Below, piece by piece: positions 15,031-24,475 of a stretch of 64,000 bases of DNA. Numbering within the stretch: position 1 is the stretch's first letter; each line of letters begins with the position of its first letter. A model generated the notes under the pieces. It searched no databases, had not been told where the DNA came from, and saw nothing but the letters and a program-made list of their open reading frames with translations. Source of the stretch: Paenibacillus woosongensis (GTDB lineage Bacteria > Bacillota > Bacilli > Paenibacillales > Paenibacillaceae); contig NZ_WNZW01000002.1 of NCBI RefSeq assembly GCF_009725165.1, positions 806,001 through 870,000 of the forward strand, read 5' to 3'. A program made the translations under genes and the position numbers.

Positions 15031-17547
15031 TTATCTGACCGAAGCAAACTTGAGCGATTCGCTGCCTGCGGAATAGACGGTAATCGTCTTCACCTCACCC
15101 GGCAGCAGATCAAAGTAGAGGTCGGAACAGTCATAACCGCCCGCAACGTATACGCCATGCGCAAAGCCTTTGCTGGTCAGCGTAATTTTGCGATCCGTTC
15201 CGACCTGCTCATCGCTGACGATTTCAACCGGCGATGGATCGAATACCATCGTTTTCATATCGCCTGTCCGCAGGGATATCGAGCTCACCGTATCGGAATC
15301 AGGAATCAGCATGATGCTGCCCTTGGTGTAATCCTGCTCCGGCAATTTTTCCGTAAGCAGGTAAACCCGGCTATGCGGCTCAAGGGAAATTTCCAGCGTT
15401 CTCGTCTGCCGAACTGTTCCGTCGAACGAAACATAACCGTATTCCGCCTGAAAACTCACCTTTTCTGCCGTATCATTCATCCCCTGCACAACGACGTTTC
15501 CGTCCACCACGCGCATCGACAGCTTCGTATGGGCCAGAGCGCGTTTTACGCCGTAGTACGGGATTTTGCGGCTCAGATAATAATCGATGATCGTCCAGCC
15601 GACCTCGCCCCAGGCATCGTTGTACATCCAGAACAGCGCGCCGCCGCAATCTTCCTTGAACCGGATCGCTTCCAGCGAATACTCAAGCATGAGCGAGTGC
15701 ACCATGCCGCCGTAAAGCAGATAGTCCTCGATGGACAAATTATCGGTGCGGTCAAGGTAGTTTTTAGCGATACCTGTAACGACAGTGCCTTTTTCAAACA
15801 CATTGCAGTGCATTTGCCACACTTCGCTGTCGAAATCGATCTCTTCCCCGCCCAAATATTTCTTTGTGCTCTCCAGAGAGCAAGGGCCGACGAAGCCGTA
15901 TTCGCTCACGAATTTGGAGTTCACTGTATCGAAGTCCATCGGCTCGATGCGCTCGTCCATATTGAGGCTCATGAAGGCGTTATGCCAGCGATGGACATCG
16001 CCGACCGTATCGTCGTTCGGAAGCGCCCCGCCGTAAGGCGAGCTGTTCCAGTAAGGAATATGGGAGCAGTTGTTGTACATGATCTCTTTGGCGAGAATGT
16101 TCGCGATGTACATGCCGTACTGCTTCTCATGCTTGAACTCGATCTGCCATCTCGGATTGTCATATTTGTTGAAGATCCAGTGGACTTCGTTGGTTCCACA
16201 GAACAAGGCAATGGATGCCCGGTTGCGCAGGCGCTTGGTCTGATAATCCATCTCGGCCCGCATCTCATCGCGGAATTCACGTTTGTGGTCAGGATAGGTA
16301 GAGCAGGCCATCATGAAATCCTGCCACACCAACAGGCCGTTCCGGTCGCACAGATCGTAGAAAATATCCCGTTCAAACAGTCCGCCGCCCCAAACGCGCA
16401 GCATGTTGAAGTTCGCTTCCACCGCCTCGCGGATCAAGGTCTCATACTTCTCGTCGGTAACACGCGCATGGATGAAATCAGCTGGAACCCAGTTGCCCCC
16501 TTTGCTGAAAATAGGAACGCCGTTGACGATCAGCCGGAAATTGCGCTCTTCGCCGCGCAGGATGGACGTGTCCAGCTCGACCGTCCGGATGCCGAATTGG
16601 AATGCGGGATATTCAGTTTTGGCGTTCGCGCTCACCGCAGATACCTGCACATCGTACAGCGGATGATCGCCATGCCCCGCAGGCCACCAGAGCCGGGCAT
16701 TTTCTACCTCGAGATCCACGTCAAAGTAGTTCGTACCGGAGGTCAGAAGCAGGTTCTCGAGCTTCTTCGTCACACAGGATTGCCCGTCATAGGAAATGTC
16801 GATCTGCAGATCGCAGTTCATCGTCCCGATGATGTCCAGGTTCTCGATGTTAACGGTCGCTTTAAGCCGGGCTGTCTGGTCAGCGCTCACGGTAACAAGC
16901 TTTACCTCGCGTACCGCGATCTCTTTCTCGCAGCGCAGGTATGCATTTCCGCCAAGCCCGCAGGTAACGACGCGCGGTCCCCAGTCCCAGCCCACCGTAT
17001 ATTGCGGACGTCTTACGTAGGAACGGCGATAGTCGCCGCGGTCTTTGCCGCCGTTGTCGTATTCGCGGCAGGTCGCCCAGTTGAGCTCTGCCAGGTCGCT
17101 GTCGGTAACGTCCTCCAGCCCGGTAGTGACGCGCACCGTAAGCGTGTTTTTCCCGGCGGTCAGAATGTCCTTGATATTGCGGACGAACGGATAATGCACA
17201 TTGCGATGGCTGCCGATATATTGATCGTTTACGAAAATATCGCTGTTTGTGTCAATCGTTTCGATCACAAGCTCGATAATGTCACTATCAAAATCGATAC
17301 CCGCGCCATCGAACTCCTTGATGTACCACCAGGAACGTTGTTCGATCCATTCGCTGGCGAGCGCATGATCGGACTCAAGCGGCTCCTGAATAATGCCATG
17401 CTCGATGAGAGGAATACGAACATCCGTCGGAAGCGTACAGGAATACCAGCCTTCCTTCAAAGCCTTCACAGCCGCCAGGCTGTCTCTGCCCCAGTGCAGC
17501 GGCGCCTCATGAAGAAGCCATGCGTCGTTTAAGTCAAATCTTTTCAT
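15031..17547 (-). CDS. Glycoside hydrolase family 2 beta-mannosidase
   Basis: An 838-residue GH2 enzyme with the domain order sugar-binding jelly roll, immunoglobulin-like, TIM barrel, C-terminal sandwiches. RLWWPAGHGDHPLYDV marks the beta-mannosidase branch of GH2. The acid/base glutamate lies in FCGTNEVHW and the nucleophile in SKFVSEYGFVG. There is no signal peptide, so it would cleave beta-mannosyl ends of imported manno-oligosaccharides in the cytoplasm. I choose ATG 17547, because GGGGAG lies 4 bases upstream and an ATG 12 bases earlier overlaps that site. It sits between its importer and the D-mannose/D-lyxose isomerase. Length is normal for the family. Confidence 0.94.
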   Translation of the reverse strand: MKRFDLNDAWLLHEAPLHWGRDSLAAVKALKEGWYSCTLPTDVRIPLIEHGIIQEPLESDHALASEWIEQRSWWYIKEFDGAGIDFDSDIIELVIETIDTNSDIFVNDQYIGSHRNVHYPFVRNIKDILTAGKNTLTVRVTTGLEDVTDSDLAELNWATCREYDNGGKDRGDYRRSYVRRPQYTVGWDWGPRVVTCGLGGNAYLRCEKEIAVREVKLVTVSADQTARLKATVNIENLDIIGTMNCDLQIDISYDGQSCVTKKLENLLLTSGTNYFDVDLEVENARLWWPAGHGDHPLYDVQVSAVSANAKTEYPAFQFGIRTVELDTSILRGEERNFRLIVNGVPIFSKGGNWVPADFIHARVTDEKYETLIREAVEANFNMLRVWGGGLFERDIFYDLCDRNGLLVWQDFMMACSTYPDHKREFRDEMRAEMDYQTKRLRNRASIALFCGTNEVHWIFNKYDNPRWQIEFKHEKQYGMYIANILAKEIMYNNCSHIPYWNSSPYGGALPNDDTVGDVHRWHNAFMSLNMDERIEPMDFDTVNSKFVSEYGFVGPCSLESTKKYLGGEEIDFDSEVWQMHCNVFEKGTVVTGIAKNYLDRTDNLSIEDYLLYGGMVHSLMLEYSLEAIRFKEDCGGALFWMYNDAWGEVGWTIIDYYLSRKIPYYGVKRALAHTKLSMRVVDGNVVVQGMNDTAEKVSFQAEYGYVSFDGTVRQTRTLEISLEPHSRVYLLTEKLPEQDYTKGSIMLIPDSDTVSSISLRTGDMKTMVFDPSPVEIVSDEQVGTDRKITLTSKGFAHGVYVAGGYDCSDLYFDLLPGEVKTITVYSAGSESLKFASVR

Positions 17548-17602
17548 AAGTCTCCCCATCCTTGATGTGTAATTGTTGTATTTCTTATTTCATTAATGTG
17601 AA

Positions 17603-18445
17603 TCAACCCTTGACCGAACCGGCGACCATCCCCTTGATGATCTGCTTGGAGAACGCGAAATATAGTGCCATGGCGGGAAAAATAGCGATCAGCATCGAGG
17701 CCATCATTTTCGGATAATCAGTAACGAACTGTCCTTTGAACAAGGTAATGCCGACAGGCACGGTCATCAGGGTCTCCTTGCTGATCAAGATCAGCGCAAA
17801 CGTAAATTCATTCCATACGATAAAAAATTGAATGATGCCGACGGTAACGAGGATCGGCTGGCACATCGGAAGCACGATGCTGAACAGAGTACGATGGAAG
17901 CTGCAGCCATCAATGTTGGCGGCTTCCTCCACTTCAATAGGAATGCTTCGCACATAGCTCTCTACCAGGAAAATCGCAATCGGCAAACCGAAGGCCGCAT
18001 ACGGCAAAATCAGCGTGTACCATTGGTCGCCCATCCCGGTTTTCGTAAACAGCACGTACATCGGAACCATTAGGGCATGAATCGGAACCAGCATCCCGAG
18101 CAGGTAGTAGTTATAAAGCGCATTTTTCCCTTTAAATCGGAATCGGGAAAGAAAGTAACCGATAATAAAGCCAAGAATCAGGATGATCGCCAGCGACAGC
18201 ACGCTGTTCCGGATGGTGTTGCCCATCCACAGTAGAATTTTGCTTTTGGTCAGAATCGCAATGTATTGCTGAAAATTTGGGTTATGCGGCAATGAAATCG
18301 GATTGGCATAAAACTCGGCCTTCCCTTTAAGCGAAGAGTAGAATAACCATATCGCCGGAAAAATGCAGGTAATGGAGAAAACGGCCAAAACCAAATTTGG
18401 GACCAGCCCGGATAAAAAACGGCGTTTACTGCTCTCCCCCATCAC
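17603..18445 (-). CDS. Sugar ABC transporter permease, MalG type (mannoside locus)
   Basis: A 280-residue permease with about six spans, the EAA loop EEAANIDGCSFHRTLFSIVL and the C-terminus IIKGMVAGSVKG. The GTG at 18445 follows directly on the partner permease's stop codon, with GGAGG inside that gene's last codons; an ATG one codon later is an alternative. The two permeases are therefore translationally coupled. It belongs to the importer feeding the beta-mannosidase. No ATPase gene is present in the operon. Confidence 0.92.
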   Translation of the reverse strand: MMGESSKRRFLSGLVPNLVLAVFSITCIFPAIWLFYSSLKGKAEFYANPISLPHNPNFQQYIAILTKSKILLWMGNTIRNSVLSLAIILILGFIIGYFLSRFRFKGKNALYNYYLLGMLVPIHALMVPMYVLFTKTGMGDQWYTLILPYAAFGLPIAIFLVESYVRSIPIEVEEAANIDGCSFHRTLFSIVLPMCQPILVTVGIIQFFIVWNEFTFALILISKETLMTVPVGITLFKGQFVTDYPKMMASMLIAIFPAMALYFAFSKQIIKGMVAGSVKG

Positions 18446-19339
18446 TCACACCTCCTTGTCCTTCGTAAAGCTCAGCAGCAGCCATCTCGTTCCGGCGATA
18501 AATATCAGGCTCAGAATCAGGATGCCGATCGACATCGCGCTGCCGTAACCCATCTTATAGCTGAGGAAGGACGTCTTATATGCGTTTAGCGCCATCACGT
18601 TGCTTGAGGTTCCCGGCCCTCCGCCGGTCATCACATAGATGTGGTCGAAGACCTTCATCGTCCCCGCGATACAGAGCGTCACGCAGACGATCAGCGTATT
18701 CTTTACGAGAGGCAAAGTGATATGGATCGCCTTTTTCCAGCCGTTCGCCCCGTCGATCTCCGCCATCTCCAGCACCTGCGGGTCAATGGAAGCTAGAGCG
18801 GAGAGGATGATGATCATGTAGTATCCGATATATTGCCAAATCAGGGGAATCGCAACCAGTGTCAGCGCAAGACTCTCGTTGTTCAGCCAAGGCTGTATCC
18901 ATTCCGCTTTTCCGATTTGCTTGAGAAAAATATTGATCAGACCGTAGTTGTAGTCATAGAGCATCGTCCAAATAAAGCCGATCACGACCGCCGATAATAC
19001 CGACGGAAAATAAGACATCGTTCTGTGAAAAGCCTTGAATCTGACGCCTCTTGTATTCAGCAGTATGGCGAACAAGAAGGCGAAGCCGATTTGTCCGACA
19101 ATGCACAGCACCGTAAGATAGATGTTGTTGACAAAAGATTGGATGAAAATGTCGTCCTTAGCCAGTGCTATAAAATTATCCAAACCGATGAAATTCATCT
19201 TCGTCCCGCCCGACCAGTCAAAGAACCCGTAATAAAAGGCCAGGACGATCGGAACAAATACGATAAAGGTGTACAGGATAAAGCCCGGCAGCATGTACAA
19301 TATGAAAGCCTTTCTTGACGGACGAATTGCCTGGTTCAT
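18446..19339 (-). CDS. Sugar ABC transporter permease, MalF type (mannoside locus)
   Basis: A 297-residue permease. The first span reads FILYMLPGFILYTFIVFVPI, and the EAA loop is LEMAEIDGANGWKKAIHITL. Start: ATG 19339, because GGAGG lies about 9 bases upstream; an in-frame ATG 36 bases earlier lacks a site. It lies between the binding-lipoprotein gene and the second permease. It belongs to the CUT1 oligosaccharide family; beta-mannosides are the inferred substrate from the adjacent GH2 gene. Confidence 0.92.
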   Translation of the reverse strand: MNQAIRPSRKAFILYMLPGFILYTFIVFVPIVLAFYYGFFDWSGGTKMNFIGLDNFIALAKDDIFIQSFVNNIYLTVLCIVGQIGFAFLFAILLNTRGVRFKAFHRTMSYFPSVLSAVVIGFIWTMLYDYNYGLINIFLKQIGKAEWIQPWLNNESLALTLVAIPLIWQYIGYYMIIILSALASIDPQVLEMAEIDGANGWKKAIHITLPLVKNTLIVCVTLCIAGTMKVFDHIYVMTGGGPGTSSNVMALNAYKTSFLSYKMGYGSAMSIGILILSLIFIAGTRWLLLSFTKDKEV

Positions 19340-19421
19340 GTAGCTGCTTCCTCCTTCATTAGCGCATGGATGCAAGCTGCCGGCACGCCGGTGGCGCCAG
19401 CAGCTTGAACCATCGCGGCGG

Positions 19422-20786
19422 TTACAGGCTGTCCTGCCCGGATTGAAGCTGCGCGGCCAGCTCTTGGCCTGTTTTCGTACCGTTCAGCACTTCCTGCAGA
19501 CCCGTATTCATGCTTTCGATAATCGAGCCTTCCATCAGCATGTCGTAGATCGGCGTAAACGTCAGGGAGCCGGTCAATGCGGCAAAATCCTGCGTCAACT
19601 GCGGGAACTGCGTCAAATCGGTGCCTTCAATCAGGCTTGGACCGGTCATGCCATATTTTTCAGCATAAACTCTGGAAAAGTCATAACCCGCCGTACTGAA
19701 CAAAAAGTCCATAGCTGCATCAAGCTTCGCGCCCTCCAGATTTTTGTTGAGCGCCACATACCAGCCGGCTCCGCCGGAGATCGTATTGTTATCGCCCTTT
19801 CCACCATCCACGGGCGGCAGGATCGCAACCTTGGTCTGGCTTAGCACTTCCTCCGAGGCATTGGACAGCAGGTAGCTAAGCGCCCAGTGACCGTCAATGG
19901 TAGCTGCCGCCTTGCCCTGTGCGTAATATTCCTCGGCCTGCGCATTGGAGATGATATTGAAATCAGGGTTAAACACTTTGTTGGCGGCAATATTCTGCAT
20001 CTGATCAAGGGCGCTTACAAACTCAGGGTCAGTAAACTTCGCGCTGCCGTCGCGGGCTATAATCGAATTCGTCCAATCGGTGCCTGTGAAACGGTCGCCC
20101 ATGGTCGAAAGGATGCTGGATTCGGCCGGCCATTTGTCCTTGTTGCCAAGTGCGATAGCGGAGATTCCCTTTTCATTAAATTTCTCAGCGGCCTTGTAAA
20201 TGTCTTCCCAATTGTCCGGAAAACGGTCATAGCCGATTTCTTTCCACATTTGTTCGTTATAAAAAACAACCGAGGTGATCGAGAGCTGATTCGGAATACC
20301 GTAAATGTTGCCGTCCCGCGTAGCCGCATCAAACACGCCTTTGCGGAACTGATCCTTGTGCTCATATTGGTCCAAATAGTCGTTGATCGGCATCAGCAGG
20401 TCGTTATTTGCAAAGTTGCTCACCCAGGAACCTTTTAAGAAGAAGATGTCCGGGATTTCGTTGACGGCGGCCTGCGCCTGGATTTTTGTCGAATAATCTG
20501 CCTGCGACATGACTGACTGTACCAGGTTGACATTCGGGTTGTTCGCCTCCCACTCTTCAACCAGTGTCATATAGCTGTCCATTTCTGCGCTTGTGGGACG
20601 CTCCTCCTCCAAATAATAGTGCGAGAAGGTCAATTGAATCTGTTCTCCTTTTGCCCCGGCCGCACCGGAGTTTCCGGGGGTCGTGCTGCCATTGCCGCTT
20701 CCATTGCTGCCGCCGCCACAGGCAGAAAGGATTAGCGAGAGAGCTGCCAGAAATGAGATGATTTGAATGATCTTTTTCTTTTTCAT
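19422..20786 (-). CDS. Sugar-binding lipoprotein of ABC importer (mannoside locus)
   Basis: A 454-residue family 1 extracellular solute-binding protein. Lipobox LILSACGGG puts the lipid-modified cysteine at 23, and a Gly/Ser/Asn-rich linker follows. The protein is about 100 residues shorter than the LipO-type proteins of the xylan and 40-kb loci, as expected for CUT1 di- or oligosaccharide importers. GGAGGGG precedes the ATG. It heads the operon binding protein, permease, permease, beta-mannosidase, isomerase, dehydrogenase. It is divergent from the sensor kinase gene, from which it is separated by 274 bp. Confidence 0.92.
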   Translation of the reverse strand: MKKKKIIQIISFLAALSLILSACGGGSNGSGNGSTTPGNSGAAGAKGEQIQLTFSHYYLEEERPTSAEMDSYMTLVEEWEANNPNVNLVQSVMSQADYSTKIQAQAAVNEIPDIFFLKGSWVSNFANNDLLMPINDYLDQYEHKDQFRKGVFDAATRDGNIYGIPNQLSITSVVFYNEQMWKEIGYDRFPDNWEDIYKAAEKFNEKGISAIALGNKDKWPAESSILSTMGDRFTGTDWTNSIIARDGSAKFTDPEFVSALDQMQNIAANKVFNPDFNIISNAQAEEYYAQGKAAATIDGHWALSYLLSNASEEVLSQTKVAILPPVDGGKGDNNTISGGAGWYVALNKNLEGAKLDAAMDFLFSTAGYDFSRVYAEKYGMTGPSLIEGTDLTQFPQLTQDFAALTGSLTFTPIYDMLMEGSIIESMNTGLQEVLNGTKTGQELAAQLQSGQDSL

Positions 20787-20848
20787 GTTGCCCCTCCAAA
20801 ATGTATATTTGATTTCATAACCTAACTATAGAAGACGTGAGATTCATT

Positions 20849-20863
20849 TTGTATCCGCTTTCT
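20849..20863 (+). promoter_or_regulatory. cre-like site before mannoside operon
   Basis: TTGTATCCGCTTTCT matches the cre consensus except one position (T for A at position 6). It lies 63 bases upstream of the binding-lipoprotein start codon. The rest of the 274-bp divergent gap is AT-rich and should hold both promoters. Confidence 0.35.
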
Positions 20864-21060
20864 TGTCTTCATTATCCTCGTATTTTGTCATAATCAAAAG
20901 AAAAATCGAAGCAAGCTCTGCTCTTGTTGCAAACTATATCCTTAAAATTTGATATTTATCGCAAAAAATGACCTTCTCATTAAATTAGCATAGGACAATT
21001 GACACCTGTCCGGCGCAATGACAGAATAAATTCATAACATCAAGGGGGAGTGTATGCCCT

Positions 21061-22848
21061 GTGACTATGCGTAAAAAGCTTATGCTGTTCTTCATCTGCC
21101 TCGTGATGATCCCGATTCTTACGATTTATTCCGTAGCAATCAACATCTTTTATGAGAGCACCAAAAAAGATTTGCAAGCGCTTTTTTCGAACCATATCCA
21201 TGGAATCGGCAAAAGCGCGGATCAATATTTTACCGATGCGCTGGATCTTACGACTTATCCATTAATGGAAACGAATCTGAAAGCCTTCTTAAGCAAGCCG
21301 AAGGATGATGAGAATTATTTCGCGCTGACCAGCAACGCCAATAGCATCCTGCTCTCTATGCCCTACGGTTTCTCCAACGGCATTCGCGGCATTTCTCTTC
21401 TTTCGCGGGATCAAGCCTCTATTAATGTAGGCATTTCGTTAAAAATATCGAAGGAAGATCTGGAAGCTGCGCGAGCCGGGGCATCGAGACCTTATTGGGA
21501 TTATCGCGACGTGTCCAGTCTGCAGGATACGCCAAAAGAGGCATACAGCCATATTACTCTAACCCGATTGCTGAGGAATCCGAGCAATTTGTCCGAGGAA
21601 CTCGGCTTTATCAAGATCGCCATGAGCCGGAAGCAGCTTATCGATACCCTGATGTCGGACCGGATCAACCACGAGGTTTCCTATTTTATCATTGATGAAA
21701 ATAACAAGCTTCTTGTAGATACGAGTTCCGGCCAAAGCTACGCCAGTCTGAAGGGGGATATTTCCTATCCGCATCTTCTCCAGTTGGCTTCCAGCTCAGC
21801 CAATACGCAGATCAACGGGCAATACTTCATTTCCGCCCATAAAATAGAACGAACCCCATTCGTTTTATACAGCATTGTAAAACCGAATATTCTAACCATT
21901 ATTAAGGAAACGCTTCTTAAGGGTTTGTCGCTGACCGTGGTGCTTGTGCTCCTGTTTACGCTGCTATTGTCCTTCACTTTTTCCCAGATTATCACGGCTC
22001 CGCTCGTCAAGCTGGGCAAGCGCATGAAGTCGATCTCCAACGAGGATTTCTCCGTGAGGATCGATGTGAAGAGAAATGATGAAATTTCGGTGCTGGCCAA
22101 CAATTTCAACCGTATGGCGCAGCGGCTGGACTTTCTGTATAAGGAAGTCTACATGGGGAATTTGAAATTACAGCAAGCGCAGCTAAGCGCCCTGCAAACA
22201 CAGATCAACCCCCATTTTTTATATAACACGTTGGACACGATCTACTGGATGTCGGAGATGGGCGACACCAAAAATGTCAGCTCCATGGTTTCAAATATGT
22301 CGAAAATGATGCGCATGACGCTCTCCCCTAACAATAGTGACATGGTGACGCTGGCGGAAGAACTGGAGCATCTAAGCTGCTACATCCATATCCAACGAAT
22401 CCGCTACGGCGACCAGTTCGTGTTCGAAATCGATTGTCCGGAGCATTTGAAGTCTTGTTACGTTCTGCGCCTTCTGCTGCAGCCGCTGGTCGAAAACGCA
22501 CTGCTCCACGGTCTGAAGAACAGCACCCATGGCATCGTAAAAGTGCGAATTTACGAAAACAAAAATACGCTCGTTTACGAGGTGATGAATAATGGCACAC
22601 CGGTGGACGTCACTGAAATTAACCGCCTGCTGGAGGTAGAGGACAGCGGCATGCGGGGATTTGCTTTACGGAACATTAAGGAGCGGATCGCTCTGAAGAA
22701 TGGAAAGGGCTTTCATCTTGGTTGTTTTTTGCGTGACGGATTCAGCGTCTTTCAAATTACGCAAAAGCTGAGGGATGAAGATACCGATTCCCGTGAAATC
22801 ACGCTTTCGGACTACAACAGTGAACAAACAAAGGGGCTGAAAACATGA
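21061..22848 (+). CDS. YesM-type sensor histidine kinase (mannoside locus)
   Basis: A 595-residue membrane kinase with a first transmembrane helix at about 8-28, an extracellular sensor, and a second helix at about 283-305. A HAMP segment, phosphorylated H385 in INPHFLYNTLD and a HATPase domain follow. GTG at 21061 is about 10 bases after GGGGGAG; the ATG two codons on is an alternative. It overlaps the regulator gene by four bases (ATGA), so the pair is co-translated. It is divergent from the importer operon it is expected to control. Confidence 0.93.
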   Translation: MTMRKKLMLFFICLVMIPILTIYSVAINIFYESTKKDLQALFSNHIHGIGKSADQYFTDALDLTTYPLMETNLKAFLSKPKDDENYFALTSNANSILLSMPYGFSNGIRGISLLSRDQASINVGISLKISKEDLEAARAGASRPYWDYRDVSSLQDTPKEAYSHITLTRLLRNPSNLSEELGFIKIAMSRKQLIDTLMSDRINHEVSYFIIDENNKLLVDTSSGQSYASLKGDISYPHLLQLASSSANTQINGQYFISAHKIERTPFVLYSIVKPNILTIIKETLLKGLSLTVVLVLLFTLLLSFTFSQIITAPLVKLGKRMKSISNEDFSVRIDVKRNDEISVLANNFNRMAQRLDFLYKEVYMGNLKLQQAQLSALQTQINPHFLYNTLDTIYWMSEMGDTKNVSSMVSNMSKMMRMTLSPNNSDMVTLAEELEHLSCYIHIQRIRYGDQFVFEIDCPEHLKSCYVLRLLLQPLVENALLHGLKNSTHGIVKVRIYENKNTLVYEVMNNGTPVDVTEINRLLEVEDSGMRGFALRNIKERIALKNGKGFHLGCFLRDGFSVFQITQKLRDEDTDSREITLSDYNSEQTKGLKT

Positions 22849-24365
22849 TAAAAATCCTGCTCGTTGACGACGAAGCATTTATCCGTCAGGGAATTCGCTA
22901 TACGATTCCGTGGGAAGAGCATGGGATGGAAATTGTCGGAGAAGCGGCTAACGGAGAAGATGGCTTGAAGCTGGCCATTCAGCTCTCCCCCGATATCGTC
23001 TTTGCTGACATCCAGATGCCGATCATGAGCGGAATTGAGCTGGCCAGAAAATTAAATGAGTATTTGCCGCGGACGAAGGTGATTATCCTCTCCGCATATG
23101 GCAATACCGAAAACTTTACCCGTGCGATTGAAGTAAAGGTAAGCTCCTTCGTCCTGAAAAATGCCGATTCCGGCAAAATACTGGAGGCGGCCCTCCGGGC
23201 AAAGGACGCTATTTCGGAAGAAAATGCCGCCTTTGGACGCCAGGCGCTGATGCAGACGATCTATAAGGAAAACCAGCATTTGATTAAATCCGCCTTGTTT
23301 GCGAAATTTTTAAAAAACGAAATCCCGTTGAACACGTTCCAGAAGAAGGCGGAAAAACTGGATATGCCGCTGCCCGGTCCCTGCTATTCAGTGCTGCTCT
23401 CCCGCTGTGTTGCGAATGACGACTGGCTGGTGTACAACCATTTTGTACAGGCTTTTCAGGAGTTCGAGCCCTTCGTATTCTTCATGGACGACGGCAAGCT
23501 CGTAACGGTATTGAATGTCGGTGCGCAGGGTGTTTCGGAGGAGGTTATGGAGAAGACGCTCGCCAATCTCAAGCCTTATATTTTTGGCAACAGTATGGTG
23601 TTAATGAACCGGATCAAGTCGCTGGAGAAGCTCTCCTGCGCTTATGCGCTGCTGGATAATGCGCTGGATGCCTGCTTCTGGAACACGGAGCGGGAATATA
23701 CGGAGGTTGCGCCAACAGATTTGTTTCCTAGCGTAGGGCTAAGTGAGATACGGAATAGCGAGAGCAAGGTCATCTCCGCGGTGTTGTCCAAAAATGCTGC
23801 CCATATTGAAAGCGCTATCCAGGAATACGCTGAGTTTATGCGTCAAAATGCCGTCTCGCGGTCGCGCTTTCTGGAATCGGTGAACCGGATCATCGTGCTG
23901 ATGGAGGCTGTGATGGAAAGACACAACGATGCCCGCAAAACCGCGGAAATTGTTGCCGAAACGGAAACGCCCGAGGAAGTGATTGAGCTGTTGCTGAGCC
24001 TGGCCAAGCCAAACATGGAGACGGATTATAAAAATGTGCAGTTTGCGGCCGCACTGGATTATATCAGCCAAAATTATAACAAGGATCTCAAGCTGACCGA
24101 TGTCGCCAGGGCCGTTTACATTTCCACCGGTTATTTGAGCAGAATCTTCAAAAGCGAAACCGGCTATTCCTTTAAAGAGTGGGTGAATCGCATTCGCATC
24201 GAAAAAGCGAAGGAACTCATTCTAAACAGTGATTTGAAATACTATGAAATCGCCGAATTGGTAGGGTACAAGGATTACAAGTATTTCTCCGCCTACTTCA
24301 GTAAATTATGCGGAGTCAGCGCGAAGGAATATAAAGTGCTGAACAGCCCGATGCTTCATCGTTAG
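22845..24365 (+). CDS. YesN-type response regulator with AraC output domain (mannoside locus)
   Basis: A 506-residue regulator. The receiver domain has DDE at 8-10, phosphoacceptor D55 in FADIQMPIMSG and a conserved lysine in SSFVLKNAD (asparagine replaces the usual proline after it). The AraC domain occupies about 400-506, with TDVARAVYISTGYLSRIFK and the closing SAKEYKVLN. It starts within the kinase stop codon. It probably activates the divergent mannoside importer and enzyme operon. Confidence 0.93.
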   Translation: MIKILLVDDEAFIRQGIRYTIPWEEHGMEIVGEAANGEDGLKLAIQLSPDIVFADIQMPIMSGIELARKLNEYLPRTKVIILSAYGNTENFTRAIEVKVSSFVLKNADSGKILEAALRAKDAISEENAAFGRQALMQTIYKENQHLIKSALFAKFLKNEIPLNTFQKKAEKLDMPLPGPCYSVLLSRCVANDDWLVYNHFVQAFQEFEPFVFFMDDGKLVTVLNVGAQGVSEEVMEKTLANLKPYIFGNSMVLMNRIKSLEKLSCAYALLDNALDACFWNTEREYTEVAPTDLFPSVGLSEIRNSESKVISAVLSKNAAHIESAIQEYAEFMRQNAVSRSRFLESVNRIIVLMEAVMERHNDARKTAEIVAETETPEEVIELLLSLAKPNMETDYKNVQFAAALDYISQNYNKDLKLTDVARAVYISTGYLSRIFKSETGYSFKEWVNRIRIEKAKELILNSDLKYYEIAELVGYKDYKYFSAYFSKLCGVSAKEYKVLNSPMLHR

Positions 24366-24378
24366 AGTCATGTTCTTG

Positions 24379-24433
24379 AAAAAACAGGACTTCCCGCAGT
24401 CGTTTACGACGGATGGGGAAGCCCTGTTTTTTT
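24379..24433. terminator. Bidirectional rho-independent terminator
   Basis: AACAGGACTTCCC pairs with GGGAAGCCCTGTT, flanked by A-run and T-run, so it can work on both strands. It lies between the convergent regulator and permease genes. Confidence 0.85.
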
Positions 24434-24475
24434 GATTTGAGGATCAACAAATCCCTTTTGTTTTTTCTTTGTCCG

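Noticed and set aside
15157..17532. A 791-codon open frame on the plus strand opposite the beta-mannosidase gene
   Set aside because: It mirrors the codons of a clear GH2 gene, has no ribosome site and its translation has no domain-like pattern. It is a shadow of biased codon use. The same holds for long plus-strand frames opposite the GH43 gene (354-1676) and the dehydrogenase gene (13413-14471).
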